Below, in pieces: positions 35,398 through 49,343 of a DNA stretch of 64,000 nucleotides. The position numbers and the translations under genes were made by a program. Below the pieces are notes generated by a model. The model saw only the letters and a list, made by a program, of their open reading frames with translations, had not been told where the DNA came from and did not search any database. Within the stretch, counting starts at the first letter, position 1; every line of letters begins with the position of its first letter. The DNA is from Xestospongia muta (lineage: Eukaryota > Porifera > Demospongiae > Haplosclerida > Petrosiidae): positions 6,329,876 through 6,393,875 of the forward strand of contig OY848918.1 of assembly GCA_963693285.1 (NCBI GenBank). Reading direction: 5' to 3'.

Positions 35398-38300
35398 ATG
35401 GCTGAAAATTTAGCTGCTGATACTGACTCCGAATCTGTTGAATCAATTCAGCCAAATGTTGCAAGACCAAGACAAAAAGCAGAACCATTACGTACTTCAA
35501 CAACTAAACCAAAAACGATATTCACTCCTTTAGAAAGTGAAGTAAAATATGACCGTCAACAAATTGAAGAATCGTTTGGTGTCAAACCCGTTCCGCTACC
35601 TGATACTGCAAAACGTACACATCACAATGCTTTCTACGAAGGTGACAGACTACTCTTGTATTTCATAACTTATATGCTATTTATTAAAATATCTTTTTAG
35701 TTTAACATACTCCACATTTATTAAAGTTAATATCATAATTTTGTTTTAACAGGTTATCCTATTGGTCCTGATTACCTCAAAGGCTTAATACTCAACCAGT
35801 CAAATAAAGCCAAGATTCGTCCTGTGTTGTTGTTTCTTCGTGGTCTTCCAAAAAGTGGCAAAACTAGAGCTATTTCTCATCTTCTGGAATGTTATGTTGA
35901 TCCAAATTCTATTACACCTATGACACCAATGGATGAGAAGATGGAAATAGATTATCATGAGCTCATTAGTTTCCATTCTGAAAAGAATCTCACTATTACT
36001 GGAGTCCCTAAGGAGTCTAGTTGTGCCTTTGGTATACTCTCTGCTTTAAGGAATGAGCTTTTAAAAAAAAGTAAAGTACCACTATTCAATCTTCCTGATA
36101 GACCTTCCCAATACTTTGGAGACAGTGCACATGAATTAGATGATCATCTTTGTCGTATATTCCAATATCTATATGATTATAAACATACTCCTAAAGGAGA
36201 TGAGGTCACTGCTAAAGAACATGAGTATGCTCGACGTCTACACGTGTTGCTTCCAGAAGGTATTGCGCTGATCAATATATGGAATATTGCCACTAATAAA
36301 ACGATCCTCCATTTTTTGTCAGCACTACGTGGTCTTCTTTATAACAGTCATGTCTGGCTCTTCATGGATATGGATCGAGATCTTGAAAATCTTGACAAAC
36401 CACCTGAATTCCCTGAAGTAACAAGCAATGCTGTTTGTAGTAATGATGATCAGTCAGTTCTCATGAAATGGCGTCCTCGCCTTCATTACTTGCTTCGTTT
36501 CAGTAGAATGAGTGAAAGTATACATGATAGCAGAGAGGGTGTGTGCACTGTATTTGCTAAGCACAGGAAAACTTCCAATGAAGATTTAAAACATAAAGTA
36601 CTTAAAGCTAAAGTACAGCAAGCTGCTAAACATATTGGAGTGTCGTCTCTCATAGAGCCAAAAATTGAGACCATTAATTTTGATAGTTCAGGCATTTCTA
36701 ATGATTCATCTCTTCGTCTTTATGAAAAAATGCAGCTTTCTATATATCACACACATTTTCAAGATGTTCCTCTCTCTTGGTTATTTCTTCGCAGTCTGTT
36801 TTATAATTCGCAAGAGATATTTGTTGAGAAGTCAGTGTTGAGGAAGAACGCTAAAAAATGTGGCATAGATGAGAAATCGCTTACAAAGTTTTGTGAGTTC
36901 TACACTTCCTTTGGCAGTATATTTGATCTTAGTCTCATTAATCCAGACTATCCCTATGTCATAGTGAAACCAATGGGTTTTCTAAAATCTTTAGATAAAT
37001 TTTTTAGCCCTGAAGACAAAATTTGTCAACAGTATCCCACATTAGCGAATGGAATCATTCCAGAGAAAGCATGCCAAGTTTTTGGAGAGAATTGGTCAAA
37101 ATTCATAGAAGCCTTAGTGTCTGTTAATTTGGCCACAAAGGTGTCCAGTTCAAAGTTGGATGTAGATGATCTTGACCCTGATGATATATATTACTTCATC
37201 CCTTTAAGTCGTAATGGAAATCTCATAACAGAAGCAGATCCTACAGCACTTCACATCATCATCAATGTTGATACACCTCATGTGTTCCAACAGGCAACAT
37301 TTGCTAAGTATCTCTTGGGATCATTACAAGAACCAAAACTTATACCATGTAATAATCCTAACAAAACAATTATCAAAGAGTGTTCTACTGATACCACCAT
37401 CACTCTTGTCTCTCACAGTCCTGCTACTAAAATATCAATCAGCCAAGTAAATTTTCAAGTTTGCTCTCATATTATTAAAGCTTACAGCAAGATTGCGGAA
37501 ACTTGCAAATTTGGAACTACAAAATATAAATTTGTCATGATTTGTGCCAAAAGTGGAGTTCCTGATGTAAGAGACATTCCATCATGTCAGTACCACGTAC
37601 TACCAAATAACAAACTCTGTGCTGTGTGCGATATAGCTGGGAGAGTCAATGACCAGCTAAAAATATGGAACAAAGCTCTGAGAAAGGTCAGCAACTATAG
37701 GAGAATTTAGTCATTACAATCAATATGTTTTATATTACAGCACCCAATTCCAGAAGATTGTACGCCAAATGAAGGTTAGTTAATACAATATATTTAGTAT
37801 TATATTCTATATCACTATAATATAGAGCTAAAAGGATCTGAACCTAAATGGATTGCTGAAAAAATTGCTTCATATGTTCCAGCAATAATTCCATATCTTG
37901 CTGAAGCACTTGAACTTGACCCAACTCTAAGCACTGATGTCAGTGCAATGATCTCATTATGGAATAAGAAACTCATCAAAAATTGTGGAACAGAGAATGT
38001 AGAACCAAGACGAATGCTGGCAAGGAAACTGATAGAAATGGGTGCTAAGTTCTGTAGCTCATTGGAAATTAGCTATAAAATTGAGGTAGAATCTTTTTTT
38101 GAAAGTCTTGCCAAGGATCTAGATGTTCATGGTAAATTTAATTGACCTAATTACATTTTATATTGTCAATTTTTTATATAGCTCCAACTATTAAACAATT
38201 GCAAGATATGATCCCATTAACTGAACAAGGTAAATAAAATGAAGCTTATGTTTTTAATAAAGAATTAATTTATTAACTAATAATAGGGTAGTAATAATAG

Positions 38301-41300
38301 ACATGGGTTTGGTATCTTCCACTTCAAGTTCCTAGATCTCATGCATGTGATGGGTCTTGATTAAGAATCAAAATGAATCCTTATTTTAAATGATTGTTGA
38401 TATACAGTAATAATTATAATGAAACAAAGTTCAATTGAATTTTTATTTTATGTTTGTTTATAGATAAAATCACAAGAGATATTTATGAAAAATATTGTAA
38501 TGAGGATGGTGTTATTCCATTCAAAGCTGTTAAATGGATATTTATTGGACCACCTCAAGTTGGTAAAACTACCACTAAAATGCGTCTTCTTGAGCAGATT
38601 TATAACATAGAAAGGGAAGGTGGGATCATTAAACCTGACAGTACTGGCATTGAACGGCCTGTAGAGGTTATCAGTGCTGCCATGATTCCTGACAATGATG
38701 CTAAAAATTCTTTGTATTGGAGAGCCTTGAATGAGTCACAGTTAGATCAGGCATTGATGTGCTACATCAATTCACAATCAATATCTTCTAAAAGGCACCC
38801 AGTAGTTGATTTTCGTAATCGAACTCATCCATCTGAGAGTGTAGATGATTTACTGCCACATAGAAATGAACATTCTTTAAAAGAAAGTGACTATTCAACA
38901 TCTGATTATGAAGATTCGCAAATTCATTCTCATAGTCGTAAAGATTCTTCTGGAAATGATGAGAATGAGGATATTATCCAACCCAGCAAAGTTTCAACTT
39001 TGCAATTTTCTTCTATACCTGATGCTTCATATGATAAAAGGGTAAATACTGAGCCAGTGTCTTCTGGTTCCCCTCAAATCTTTGATGCAGTAGAGGAAAT
39101 TCCAAAAGTATTGTCTTTCAAAGACCTTATAAAAGAGAAGCAACATTCACCTAAACCGCTTAGTTTGGTACTTGAATTTATAAAGAATCAATGCAATGAT
39201 GAAGAATTCTTTCAAGTTGTTAACGAAATTAAAGATTCTATATCAGGTAGCACTTGTATTTATATTACAGATACTGGTGGTCAACCTGAGTTTCTTCGCT
39301 TACTTCCAGTAATTCTTTCTAAGCCAGCATTTTATTTTGTTTTCTTTAGCTTGTTTCAGCAGCTTGATAAAGCATACACTGTAAAGCTCACCAAAGATGG
39401 TAAAACTCACACTCTTTATCAATCGACTCATACAGTCAAAGATATTTTGAGTCAACTTTTATTTTCTCTCCATATTCCCACAGATGATGGTAAATATTCA
39501 AAAGTTAAGTCGAGGGCCTTATTATTTGGTACTAATGCTGATCGCCCTTACAAGGCTATAGATAAAATAAATGATGAGCTAAAAACAGTCCTTCCTTCTA
39601 ATTCAAGTGATGTTGAGACAGTTTTTAACACTGTTTTTATACCTGTGAATAATAAAAATGGCTCAGAAATTGAAATCAACAAGATAAGACGATATCTTGA
39701 AGACCTTGTTAAAGAAATTGAGCCTGTTAAAATACCTGTTAGATGGCTTATATTTCATCTTTTGCTTCGCAAACGTTTTAAAAATTCTAAAGTCTGTTCT
39801 TTGGATGATTGCCAGCAACTTGCTTTTGAATGTTCAATTGCTAAGGATCATGTCAAAGCTGTTCTTACATTCATTCATCAAAACTTGGGAACAATCCTTT
39901 ACTATGGAAAAGTTGATGAGAATGTCATTATATGTGTTCCCGAAGTTCTCCTAAATATTATATCACAACTTGTTGTTGTTTCTGTTGGAGAGGGCAAAAG
40001 TACAGAAGCAAGTACTTATGGTATAATCCATGAAGATTCACTTGAATCTCTCATGAATAACAAGGAAGTCTATGGAGAATTAGATCCACAATATGTCATT
40101 AAAGTCATGAAGCATTTTCAATTGGTCACTAAGCTTGCAGAGAAAGATGAGATTTCTAGTGATAGTGTTTTTACGAATAGTGCAACTCTCTTTTTCCCTG
40201 GTGTTCTTCGTCCAGATCCTGATTATAATAACAATCTTGTTTCTACTGATCACAATATTCGTACAACATTACTCATTTCATTTGGGGAAAAAAATGAAAT
40301 GCCACCTCATTTGTTTCAGAACTTAATTGTTACTCTCAGAGCTCAAAGTATAGAAATGGAGAAAAAGGATTCACAATTAATGTGGAGTCTCTCACATGAT
40401 CATTCTCGTTATAGTGATCATATTTACTTCAAGGTTTCCTATTGTAAGAAAGAGTGGTTTGTGGAGCTACAACTTCGAAAACTTATGACAGAGTACATAG
40501 AAGTTCGATGTAAACCCATAGAAGATGCATCTACTCAAAGTACACAACAGTACTGGTATATTGTGTACCAAAATATCAAGAATGTATTGCATTTTGTATG
40601 TGACACATTTCCACATACACGTCATCTTAAGCCAATGTATGGAGCCTACTGCTGGTCAGATAGTGGTCTTCACTTCTCAAAATATAATGAGGAAAAGTCT
40701 ACATTTTTGTGCAACAACTGTGACTGGGATAAAAAAGAAGCAACACTTTGGTTTCAGCCACTTAAAGAGGTTAGTGTCATTAATATATACTGCAATTAAC
40801 ATTGATGGTTGTTCTTTGATGTAGATTGATATGATTAAAGTTCAGTTTCAACCTCAAACCAAAGATGTTGAAGTTCAGTTTGACTGGTTTTCTCCTTTGA
40901 TAGGTATCAATCTATGTATCTTGGAATCAACTCACTCTTGTTCTACTTTGTAGACAGTCTACCTAATGCCTACATAGCTGGAAGGAAGCTCTTTGTTATA
41001 CAAGGAGACCTTTATCAATCATTTGACTGGGTAGAGTGTGGTCTGAGACTGTCTTGTCCTAAAGGAGCTTTATCATCATCAAATGATAGATGTGAGGTTG
41101 CCGTAGTAGCATTAGCTGGTGGTCAGTTCAAACTTCCAGAGAAAACTAAACTAGTTAGTGCTGTTTATGGCATCTCTATTAGCAAGTCACTCCTTAAACC
41201 ATTGACACTGGAGTTACAACACTGTGTAGCTCTAGAAACAAAATCTCAGGCTGATTGTCTCAAATTTGTTAGAGCGCCTCTAATAGGATGTGACTCAAAT

Positions 41301-42471
41301 GCTAAATTTAAAATAGTTGAAGGAGGAGAGTTTTATCCTGGTAGTTGGTATGGTTCCATTACAAGTTACCACTACTGCAAATTTGGTGTAGTACAATTAA
41401 AAGAACATGTGCAACTTGCAGGTATTCTACAATAATAGTGATAGTATATGCTCATTAATCTGATTCAATTAATGTATAGCTGCTGGCAATACTGCTTATT
41501 TTTGCAAAGTATATTATGAAAAGATTGGTCATTTGGAATGGTCAGTAAAATTAAGTATAGTGAGACGTCTCAAGGCACTTGAAGAGGTACAGTAATTAAC
41601 ATTACTAAGATACTGAATTTTATTCTACTATTTTAGTATATGAGGGAAAAACATCCTTATGCTGTTGACTATTGTTTTGATGAAGTGTTGCCATCAGGAA
41701 ATTCTTTTAAGTTTGTTCTAGATAATAAACCTCCTCAAGGATGGTCTATTCATCAATTAACTGCAAATTTTGAGGTCAGTATGTGTTATTACAACATTAA
41801 TTGTTATATTGTTTGCATTCACATTCTTTGTAGTTTGAGTATAGGCTCATTGATAAATTTGTAAGTGATGAACTGCCTGAACCACCATCTTGTTCAATGA
41901 TGATCAAAGCAAAATTTGATGCTAACACAGAAGAGGTTTTTCATTATCCAGTTCCATTATATGGTGTGAACAAACCACAGCAAATATTTATTTATTTGTC
42001 ACTAAGAAATGTTTCACCAGTCGAAGGTAACTTCATATTATCTCACATTTCAAGTTTGTGTACATTCACTTACCTTTAGGTCCTCGACCTATTTTAGAAA
42101 CAGATAATATGACATTTGATATAGAGAAAGCTAAGGAAATAATACAAGCAATTCTGAGGAAACACTATGATTCATTAGGTGATCTGATTCACAGTGATCT
42201 TCTGCAAAAAGTGACACAAAGAATGTACGCGGCTGGTTTAGTATCAGTCTCTGTCAATAACTCACCAAATTTCAATAATCTCATGAACGAATATGGTGTT
42301 GTGTTGAAAGTATGTAGGAACTGTTCCAAATTTATAACTTATTGTCGAACATTTATAAGAATCCTTTCTGATCAAGGTGGTCCATTGAGAATGATTAGTG
42401 AAGTCATAGCTGATGATTGGGACAAAGAAATAAAGAAACAACTTCATATAAGTTTAAATTTCACACACTGA
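35398..42471 (+). CDS. Array gene F (long form, intact): two NTPase-COR modules, Death-like, ZU5-UPA, C-terminal death-fold-like domain
   Basis: Exons 35398-35641, 35753-37686, 37741-37774, 37826-38131, 38182-38229, 38464-40769, 40825-40903, 40954-41421, 41480-41586, 41637-41774, 41834-42026, 42080-42471 join without a break to 2,082 codons. Start: ATG in AAGATGG. Domains: first P-loop GLPKSGKT 112-119, G3-like INIWNIATNK near 258, COR-like about 420-500, CQYH...CAVC at the module end; Death-like 738-839; second P-loop GPPQVGKT 884-891, DTGGQPEF 1125-1132, GTNAD 1211-1215, COR-like about 1280-1365, closing CW...CNNC; ZU5-like 1651-1806; UPA-like 1807-1952; helical C-terminal domain 1953-2082, unlike the CARD of genes A and D. 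This is the best reference copy of the family. Role in death-fold signalling is inferred from domain partners. Confidence 0.82.
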
Positions 42472-43290
42472 GCTATTTTGTTACATAATATATAGTTTGC
42501 TGCCTTCTTAGTTTTTGCTGATTTGTTCATAAGTTTAAATTTCACAGCAGAACACTGAGCTATTTTTGTTACATAATATATAGTTTGCTGCCTTCTTAGT
42601 TTTTGCTGATTTGTTCATAAGTTTAAATTTCACAGCAGAACACTAAGCTATTTTGTTATATAATATATAGTTTGCTGCCTTCTTAGTTTTTGCTGATTTG
42701 TTCATAAGTTTAAATTTCACAGCAGAACACTGAGCTATTTTTGTTACATAATATATAGTTTGCTGCCTTCTTAGTTTTTGCTGATTTGTTCATAAGTTTA
42801 AATTTCACAGCAGAACACTGAGCTATTTTGTTACATAATATATAGTTTGCTGCCTTCTTAGTTTTTGCTGATTTGTTCATAAGTTTAAATTTCACAGCAG
42901 AACACTGAGCTATTTTGTTATATAATATATAGTTTGCTGCCTTCTTAGTTTTTGCTGATTTGTTCATAAGTTTAAATTTCACAGCAGAACACTGAGCTAT
43001 TTTTGTTACATAATATATAGTTTGCTGCCTTCTTAGTTTTTGCTGATTTGTTCATAAGTTTAAATTTCACAGCAGAACACTGAGCTATTTTGTTATATAA
43101 TATATAGTTTGCTGCCTTCTTAGTTTTTGCTGATTTGTTTATAAGTTTAAATTTCACAGCAGAACACTGAGCTATTTTTGTTATATAATATATAGTTTGC
43201 TGCCTTCTTAGTTTTTGCTGATTTGTTCATAAGTTTAAATTTCACAGCAGAACACTGAGCTATTTTGTTACATTATATATAGTTTGCTGC
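42450..43290. repeat. 88-bp satellite built on the end of the gene F coding sequence
   Basis: About nine direct copies of an 87-88 base unit containing aagtttaaatttcacagcag, cactgagctattttt and gtttgctgccttcttag. The first unit overlaps the last codons and stop of gene F. The corresponding place in the F-like relic (55560-55640) has a single unit. Minus-strand ORFs here are repeats of the same unit and are not genes. Confidence 0.9.
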
Positions 43291-45592
43291 CTTATTATAT
43301 ATTACTGATTTGTTCATCTGCTATAATGAAAAATTTAGGTATTTTATTTAATAATGGTCCTGCTGTTAATATCATTTAATTTTGCTACCTCATTCATGTT
43401 TTATTATTAATAATGTTATATTGTTTATGGTTGAGCTGATAATGAACTTACCACGTGTGATATATAATATTATGGACACTGATACAAGACCCATTAATCT
43501 AAAACATTGATAATGTCCAGACTTCTATGCTGTCTGGTAATGATGCAGTTTGTGCTGTTGCCTCATATTTTATTTAGGTGCATGCTGAGACAATGTGTGG
43601 CAGCAAAAAAGTTAACAAAGAACATCATGTTTATTTTTTAATTCTGAGGAAGCTCTTGAAATGTGTGATGATCTTAATAAAGAATGTTCAAGAATCAAAT
43701 ATCAAAATATTTCCAAAAGCTGCATTATATTTAATTAGTAATTAAGCAAATTTAATTACATTTTAAAGACAGTAAATGTTTTGTTATTCTTCAAGCTACA
43801 ATAGTTAGTGAACACTGAGGAAGTAGTGTAATAACAGTGTCACAATAATTTCTGCGAATGTATATTACTACTCTTTTGACTATACCTTTCCCTATGAAAG
43901 GAAATTTACAAACATCGCTTTATAAATCTAATCGACTTTTATTATTTTAATTAGCTAGCTAGCCAGACGCCAAAAGAGGAGGGGCTAAGTAGCTTGGAAT
44001 TACGTTTTGATGTATCTTCATTTTCTAGCTTATAGAAGACGTAAGAAAGATGGAGAAGGTTAGTACTGAGTCCGAATTAAACCCTAGCTATTATTTGCTG
44101 TTTAGAGGTTTTTGAAACGTTAATAGTAATAACGTAGTGCCTATAGTTTCTGTAGGAATTTTATACTTCATTATAATTAATATTTAAGGTTAAAGAGTTG
44201 GGATCAGTTATATACACAACAAAATATGGACTTCCTGTACTGCCTAATATGGTAATATTGCTGCATTTAGTATCATTAGTATGATATATCAAATACTACC
44301 TGCTATTGTAACTGTGAAGTCTCCCTTTTCTAGGCACACACCTTTGAATTCTCATATTAATGAAACTATGAAAACTTTTTTATAAAATTACTAGTGATGT
44401 TTGTCTATGTTAACTCCATAAAAATTTAAAGAAAGACAATAGCAGAATGGCATAGCATTTAAGGGTATATAACATTTTGAATTCCTTAGTGATGATTAAT
44501 ATTGTCTTTCATATAATGATAGCAAATGTACAATATCATTTATATGGGTGGAGTACACTATTGTTATCCCTATTTATAATAGAGACAATTTCTTCATTTT
44601 CTTAATTCATTTTTAACTTGTAATATTATATATTATGTCCTCTTCTTCCTTCAATATCAGTACCAACATCACATATATAGAATAGAGTGTTATCACCTGA
44701 TTATTTCTTCGTAGCATTGATGACTTGTTCATGCATTGTCTATTATTAATGCATCATACCTAGTCCATTGTAGTCATGACCAATTCCAGGAAGTGACAAG
44801 TGCATGGTAGGCATTGCTATAAAAACTATTTCTCTGAAATTGCTGTGTCAATATCCCTATGAAAACTGTTATTAAAAACTAACTGTCATAAATGTTGACA
44901 CTAACAATAGGACAATCATAGTGAGTAAAATAAATATTTATATACACTTTGTTGGGTACAACAGAACAGTTCCTTCAAATTGCTGCACTGGCATGACAGA
45001 TTCATTGATCATCATGTCTCACTACCTAATTGTAAATATTACTAATTTAAATAGCAATATTAATAAGTTATATAGTGCTCAAAGAGAAATAATGCTGATA
45101 GGCCAGGAAATAATAATGATGTCTTTGCATGTGTTGACATGTATGAACGGAATATTATTGTTGAATTTGTGATTTTCATGATTTGTTATATATTTAACAC
45201 CTGTGCCAAGGAAATAACAGGTTAGTGTTATAAAATGTTTATTTCAGAAAACAAATATGAGTATCACATGAAACGTTAAGCTTGGTCTCTCATTAAATGG
45301 TTATTATCCATTATTCTTAACAAGACCTCAATGCAAGATATTTACTCATTAAGCTCCACCCACATCCTTATGAAATTAGGTTGAAGTCTTCAGCTGTGGA
45401 CTATATACGAATCTATTAGAAAGTATTCTTGCATCCACCACTGCTCATGATGTATTTACTGTGATCTACACTGCATTTATAGAATCAATACCTGTTCCTG
45501 TCGTAGGATCTGCTTATAGTGAGTTTAAATGTTTACAAAATGTACAATAAAGTCTTTGTTGTTTATCAAATGATTCCATTCACTGGCTCACA
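43291..45592. other. Spacer between gene F and COG8 copy 1
   Basis: No gene seen. It holds a decayed copy of the HAETM ORF (about 43578-43735), the promoter-like block (about 43850-44125), and the stretch at about 44460-45050 homologous to the region before exon 1 of genes B and E. An ATG at 45015 matches the gene B start position, but its frame does not resemble exon 1. A lost short-form gene may once have lain here. Duplicated at 55650-57943. Confidence 0.5.
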
Positions 45593-48500
45593 ATGGCTGA
45601 AGATATAGGTTTATTTTCATCATTATTTCAAGGAGCTTTTTCAGGTAATAAACTAGATTGTACTGTTGTGGTAATATTAATGACCCTACATGAATAATCG
45701 CATGACTGTCATGTGACCATATAGAAGAATGGAAGAGAGATCCTGAATTTATCAAGTACCTATCAGAGCTGACTTCATTCTCAATTAGTCGATTAAGTGA
45801 GTCAAAACAATACACCTGTTAGCATATTTCATTTTCTAATATCTCATATCCATTTTTATGTTAGCACGGGAACCAGTCTTGATCAAGGAGGAACAGGAAT
45901 GTGTCTTAAACTCAACTCAAAAACTAGCATTTAACAATTACAAGACATTTATACAGACAGCTGAATGTTTTAGAGAAGTATTTAGAGATGTAAGTAAAAA
46001 AATGATTTACCTATTGACTCTATTTTCTCTTTAGTTCATAGCAGTTGAGAGCCATGTTGGTCTACTAGTTGAAAAGATACCAGACTTTTTATCATTTTGT
46101 AAGCAGTTTGGTAAAGATGCTCAGGACATTAGTACTAAGTAAGTCACAAGACTATCATGTGACTTGTATACTGCTACTACATCATGTCACAGAGCCTTAC
46201 ATAACTGTAGTGTACATTATTTTATATTATAGAAATGTTTAAATTCAAATGTTTCTTTCTAGACGTAAAATGAACTCGTTAGCTTTATCTCACCACACCC
46301 AGTTACTGGAGGTTCTGGAAATACCTCAGTTGATGGAGACCTGTGTTCGTAATGGGTACTATGAGGAGGCATTGGAACTGAGTTCACATGTACGTAGAAT
46401 GGAGAAGAAACAAACAAACATTCCTATAATAAAGGTATATGTCATGATAATGTGTCCATTTACTGGTTCTATGTGTCCATTTACTGATTCTACATGTCCA
46501 TTTACTAGTTCTATATGTCCATACTGATTTTATGTGTCCATTTACTAGTTCTATGTGTCAATTTACTAGTTCTATGTGTCAATTCACTAGTACTATATGT
46601 CCATTTACTAGTTCTATATGTCCATTTACTAGTTCTATATACTTTTTACTGGTTCTGTTTATTCGTTGATTATATTTACTTTATTTATTAGTTTGTTTAT
46701 CATATTACTATTCTATATGTCCATTTGCCAGGTCTATGTATCCATTCCTGACTCTATACACCTTTCTATTTGTTCCACTCATTCATCCATTAATTTGCTT
46801 TATATGTTTTATATGTCCATTTATTTGTCATATACATCCATTTCCTTTTTAATATATCCATTTGCCTGCTTTATGCATCCATTGTTAGAATATTGCAGAT
46901 GACACTGAGCGATGCTGTAATCTAATGTTAAACCAGCTGGTACAACAACTCCAAGGAAACTTACAACTTCCTGCTTGTCTGAGATTTGTTGGTCTTTTAA
47001 GACGAATGGGGATTTTCTCTGAAACACAACTTAGACTGAAATTTTTACAAGTATGTTGCATAAATCTGTATGGTTGCTATGGTAACTGTGTCCACTACAG
47101 GCTAGAGATCATTGGTTGCAGTCAGTTTTGTCAACCATACCAAAAGATGATCGTAAGTCACGTGATCTTCATGTGATAATCACATTATCACATTTCTTTT
47201 ACAGCTTACATGCATATTAGTAAAACTATTGAGGCTTGTCGAGTTCACCTGTTTGATATTGTCACACAATATAAAGCTATTTTCCCTGACGATGACTCCA
47301 TCTTAGCTGGTATCCATGGTAACACTGGAAAGCAAGCAGATGGAACTCTGTTTTTTGGGTGGTTGAATAGCAAAGTATGTGAAAGTGGAGTTGTGTATCC
47401 ATTTTGTTTCCTGTGTATCCATTTTGTTGATCTTCTATTTCATTACCATATTATCTGTCCATTTATCAATACTGTGTTAGTGTGTGTGTGTCCATTACAT
47501 CAACTGACTATCTGTCCATTAATCTAGATATGGCAGTTCCTTCATCTATTAGAGTCAGATTTACGTCGTGGTGTAGAAGGTCGTATTGACTCTTTGCTAA
47601 ATCAATGTATGTACTTTGGGCTCTCGTTTAGTCGAGTGGGCGCTGACTTTAGAGCTCTGATTATGCCAGTATTTATAAGAGTTACCCTCCAGTCCTTCCA
47701 GTTGTCAGTTAGAAATGCGAAACATCAGTATGTTATTATGTACATGTATATATGGGTGTGTCCCTTTAATGTGGTTTAAAAGATGGGTGTGTCCTTAGGT
47801 AACACATAGATGGGTGTGTTCCATGATCAATACTGTAGATGAGTGTCCCTTGTAGCTAAATGTGGGTGTGTCCCTTTAATGTGGTATATAAGATGGGTGT
47901 GTTCCATGGTCAATACTGTAGATGAGAGTGTCCCTTGTAGCTAAATGTGGGTGTGTCCCTTTAACGTGGTATATAAGATGAGTGTATCCTTAGGTAACAT
48001 ATAGATGGGTGTGTTCCATGGTCAATACCGTAGATGAGTGTCCCTTGTAGCTAAATGTGGGTGTGTCTCTTTCAATTTCTGTTTTTTGCTATATTTATAA
48101 TTCACTCTATTTCTCATATCTCTGTAGTTTTCACGATGCTATGAAACACTTCACCCTCACACAACCCATCTCCACCCTCTCATCCACTCTTCCTACTTCC
48201 ACTTCATTCCTCTCCCCTCCTCACTCTCTTTTACCCTTCCAACCTCTAGTCATCCTAACTAATACACTTATAACATCATTTAATGAGCTCCGATCTTGTA
48301 CATCTGTTGCTCTAGGACCAGAAGTTAGTAGAGAGATAGAGAGACTGATGCAAAGCACAGTTCATGATGTCATAGAATATCATAGGTATGATAACATTCT
48401 GTATCTTACAAATACTCAACTATAACTAGAACTGTTTGTATCTTAGCTTTATTTCTACTCTATTAATGGATTAAATATAAGGTTGTCCCATTCTAAGTAC

Positions 48501-48881
48501 AGTTGAGCCTCTCTTTACGTGAACATCGTTATGCCTAACTTAACATTCTAATTGAAGGGATGTCCTCTTGAAATTGAAATATTTTTATTTCCATTCTATT
48601 ATAGGATTGAGAATGGGACCTTCACTAAGAATGAGACCAAAGCCTTCAAGTATCTCTGTAGAGTAATCATTGTAGATTTCCTTCCTCTTATTGAGCGATG
48701 TCTAACCACCATGTTTCCTGAAGAAACAGTACAAAAAATAGCATCAAGAACTCTCTTAGTTACCAAATCATTACCTCATCAAGAGAAGGGAAAATCCCTA
48801 TCATTATCATCGTCAACACGACAGAGAGTAGTGATTAAAGTAGGCATTAATGCTAAATCATTAGCAGAACCTCTTCGTTAG
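45593..48881 (+). CDS. COG8: COG8 copy 1: conserved oligomeric Golgi complex subunit 8
   Basis: Exons 45593-45644, 45725-45796, 45865-45989, 46035-46138, 46263-46434, 46889-47050, 47101-47152, 47205-47374, 47528-47727, 48128-48385, 48605-48881 join in phase to 547 codons. Recognised by Dor1/COG8-family blocks: FNNYKTFIQTAECF, HTQLLEVLEIPQLMETCVRN, YYEEALELSSHVRR, LQLPACLRFVGLLRRM, YMHISKTIEACRVHLFDI and [22 protein letters not shown]8 belongs to lobe B of the COG tether acting in retrograde vesicle traffic within the Golgi. CGT-TAG at 48876-48881 ends the frame where copy 2 has CGC-GAG and continues for about 153 Thr/Ser-rich codons. The conserved region is complete, so this is probably the working copy. 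The extra tail frame continues open to 49343. Confidence 0.9.
46446..46660. repeat. Minisatellite in COG8 intron 5 (unit about 20 bases)
   Basis: Imperfect direct units of tgtccatttactagttctat. Equivalent arrays are at 58800-58990 in COG8 copy 2 and at 54357-54540 in the COG8 relic, with differing unit numbers. It reads as a Cys-Pro-Phe-rich ORF in one frame, which is an artefact of the repeat. Confidence 0.85.
47750..48075. repeat. Minisatellite in COG8 intron 9 (unit about 110 bases)
   Basis: Repeats of a unit with gatgggtgtgttccatg, tcaatactgtagatgagtgt, cccttgtagctaaatgtggg and tgtgtccctttaatgtgg. About three units occur here and about two in the matching intron at 60083-60315. Confidence 0.8.
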
Positions 48882-49343
48882 TTAGTCCCTGAGGTTTTTG
48901 ACGAAATTGAAAAGGAAGAAATGATTAAATCAATGACACAGCTACAGAACTCACTCTTAGAACCAACCACACCTACGATGACATCATCACTTCCTACAAC
49001 ACAAGAAACAATAGCGTTGACCACACCTACTATGACATCATCATTACCAGGAACAATCCAAGATACTGAAATTACTGAGAGATCAGAAGAACAAGCTTTA
49101 ACAACCAAGACAGGAGATATAGTTACTGATACTCATAATAGAACTCCAATAGCACAAGTTAACAAACCTTCTTATGTTAGTTCTAGTGTACCAGCTGTTC
49201 TATCAAGTAACACTGGTCCACATCCTCTTCCTATTACCTCATCATTATCTGGTTGGGAGGAGTTTGGTGTAGGTCATAATGCATACTCATCAGAGTTAGG
49301 TACTAATTCATTAATAGGTGATAATGATAATACCACTAGTTAA

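Noticed and set aside
42710..43157. Minus-strand ORFs repeating KFKLMNKSAKTKKAANYIL
   Set aside because: They are translations of the 88-bp satellite; the periodicity comes from the DNA repeat and no start, splice or family signal supports a gene.
46440..46902. Cys/Pro/Phe-rich ORFs in COG8 intron 5
   Set aside because: They are the tgtccatttact minisatellite translated; the flanking COG8 splice sites show that the region is intronic.
48878..49108. Minus-strand ORF opposite the COG8 tail (also 61025-61354)
   Set aside because: Its low-complexity Val/Asp/Ser composition mirrors the Thr/Ser-rich tail on the coding strand; a shadow frame.
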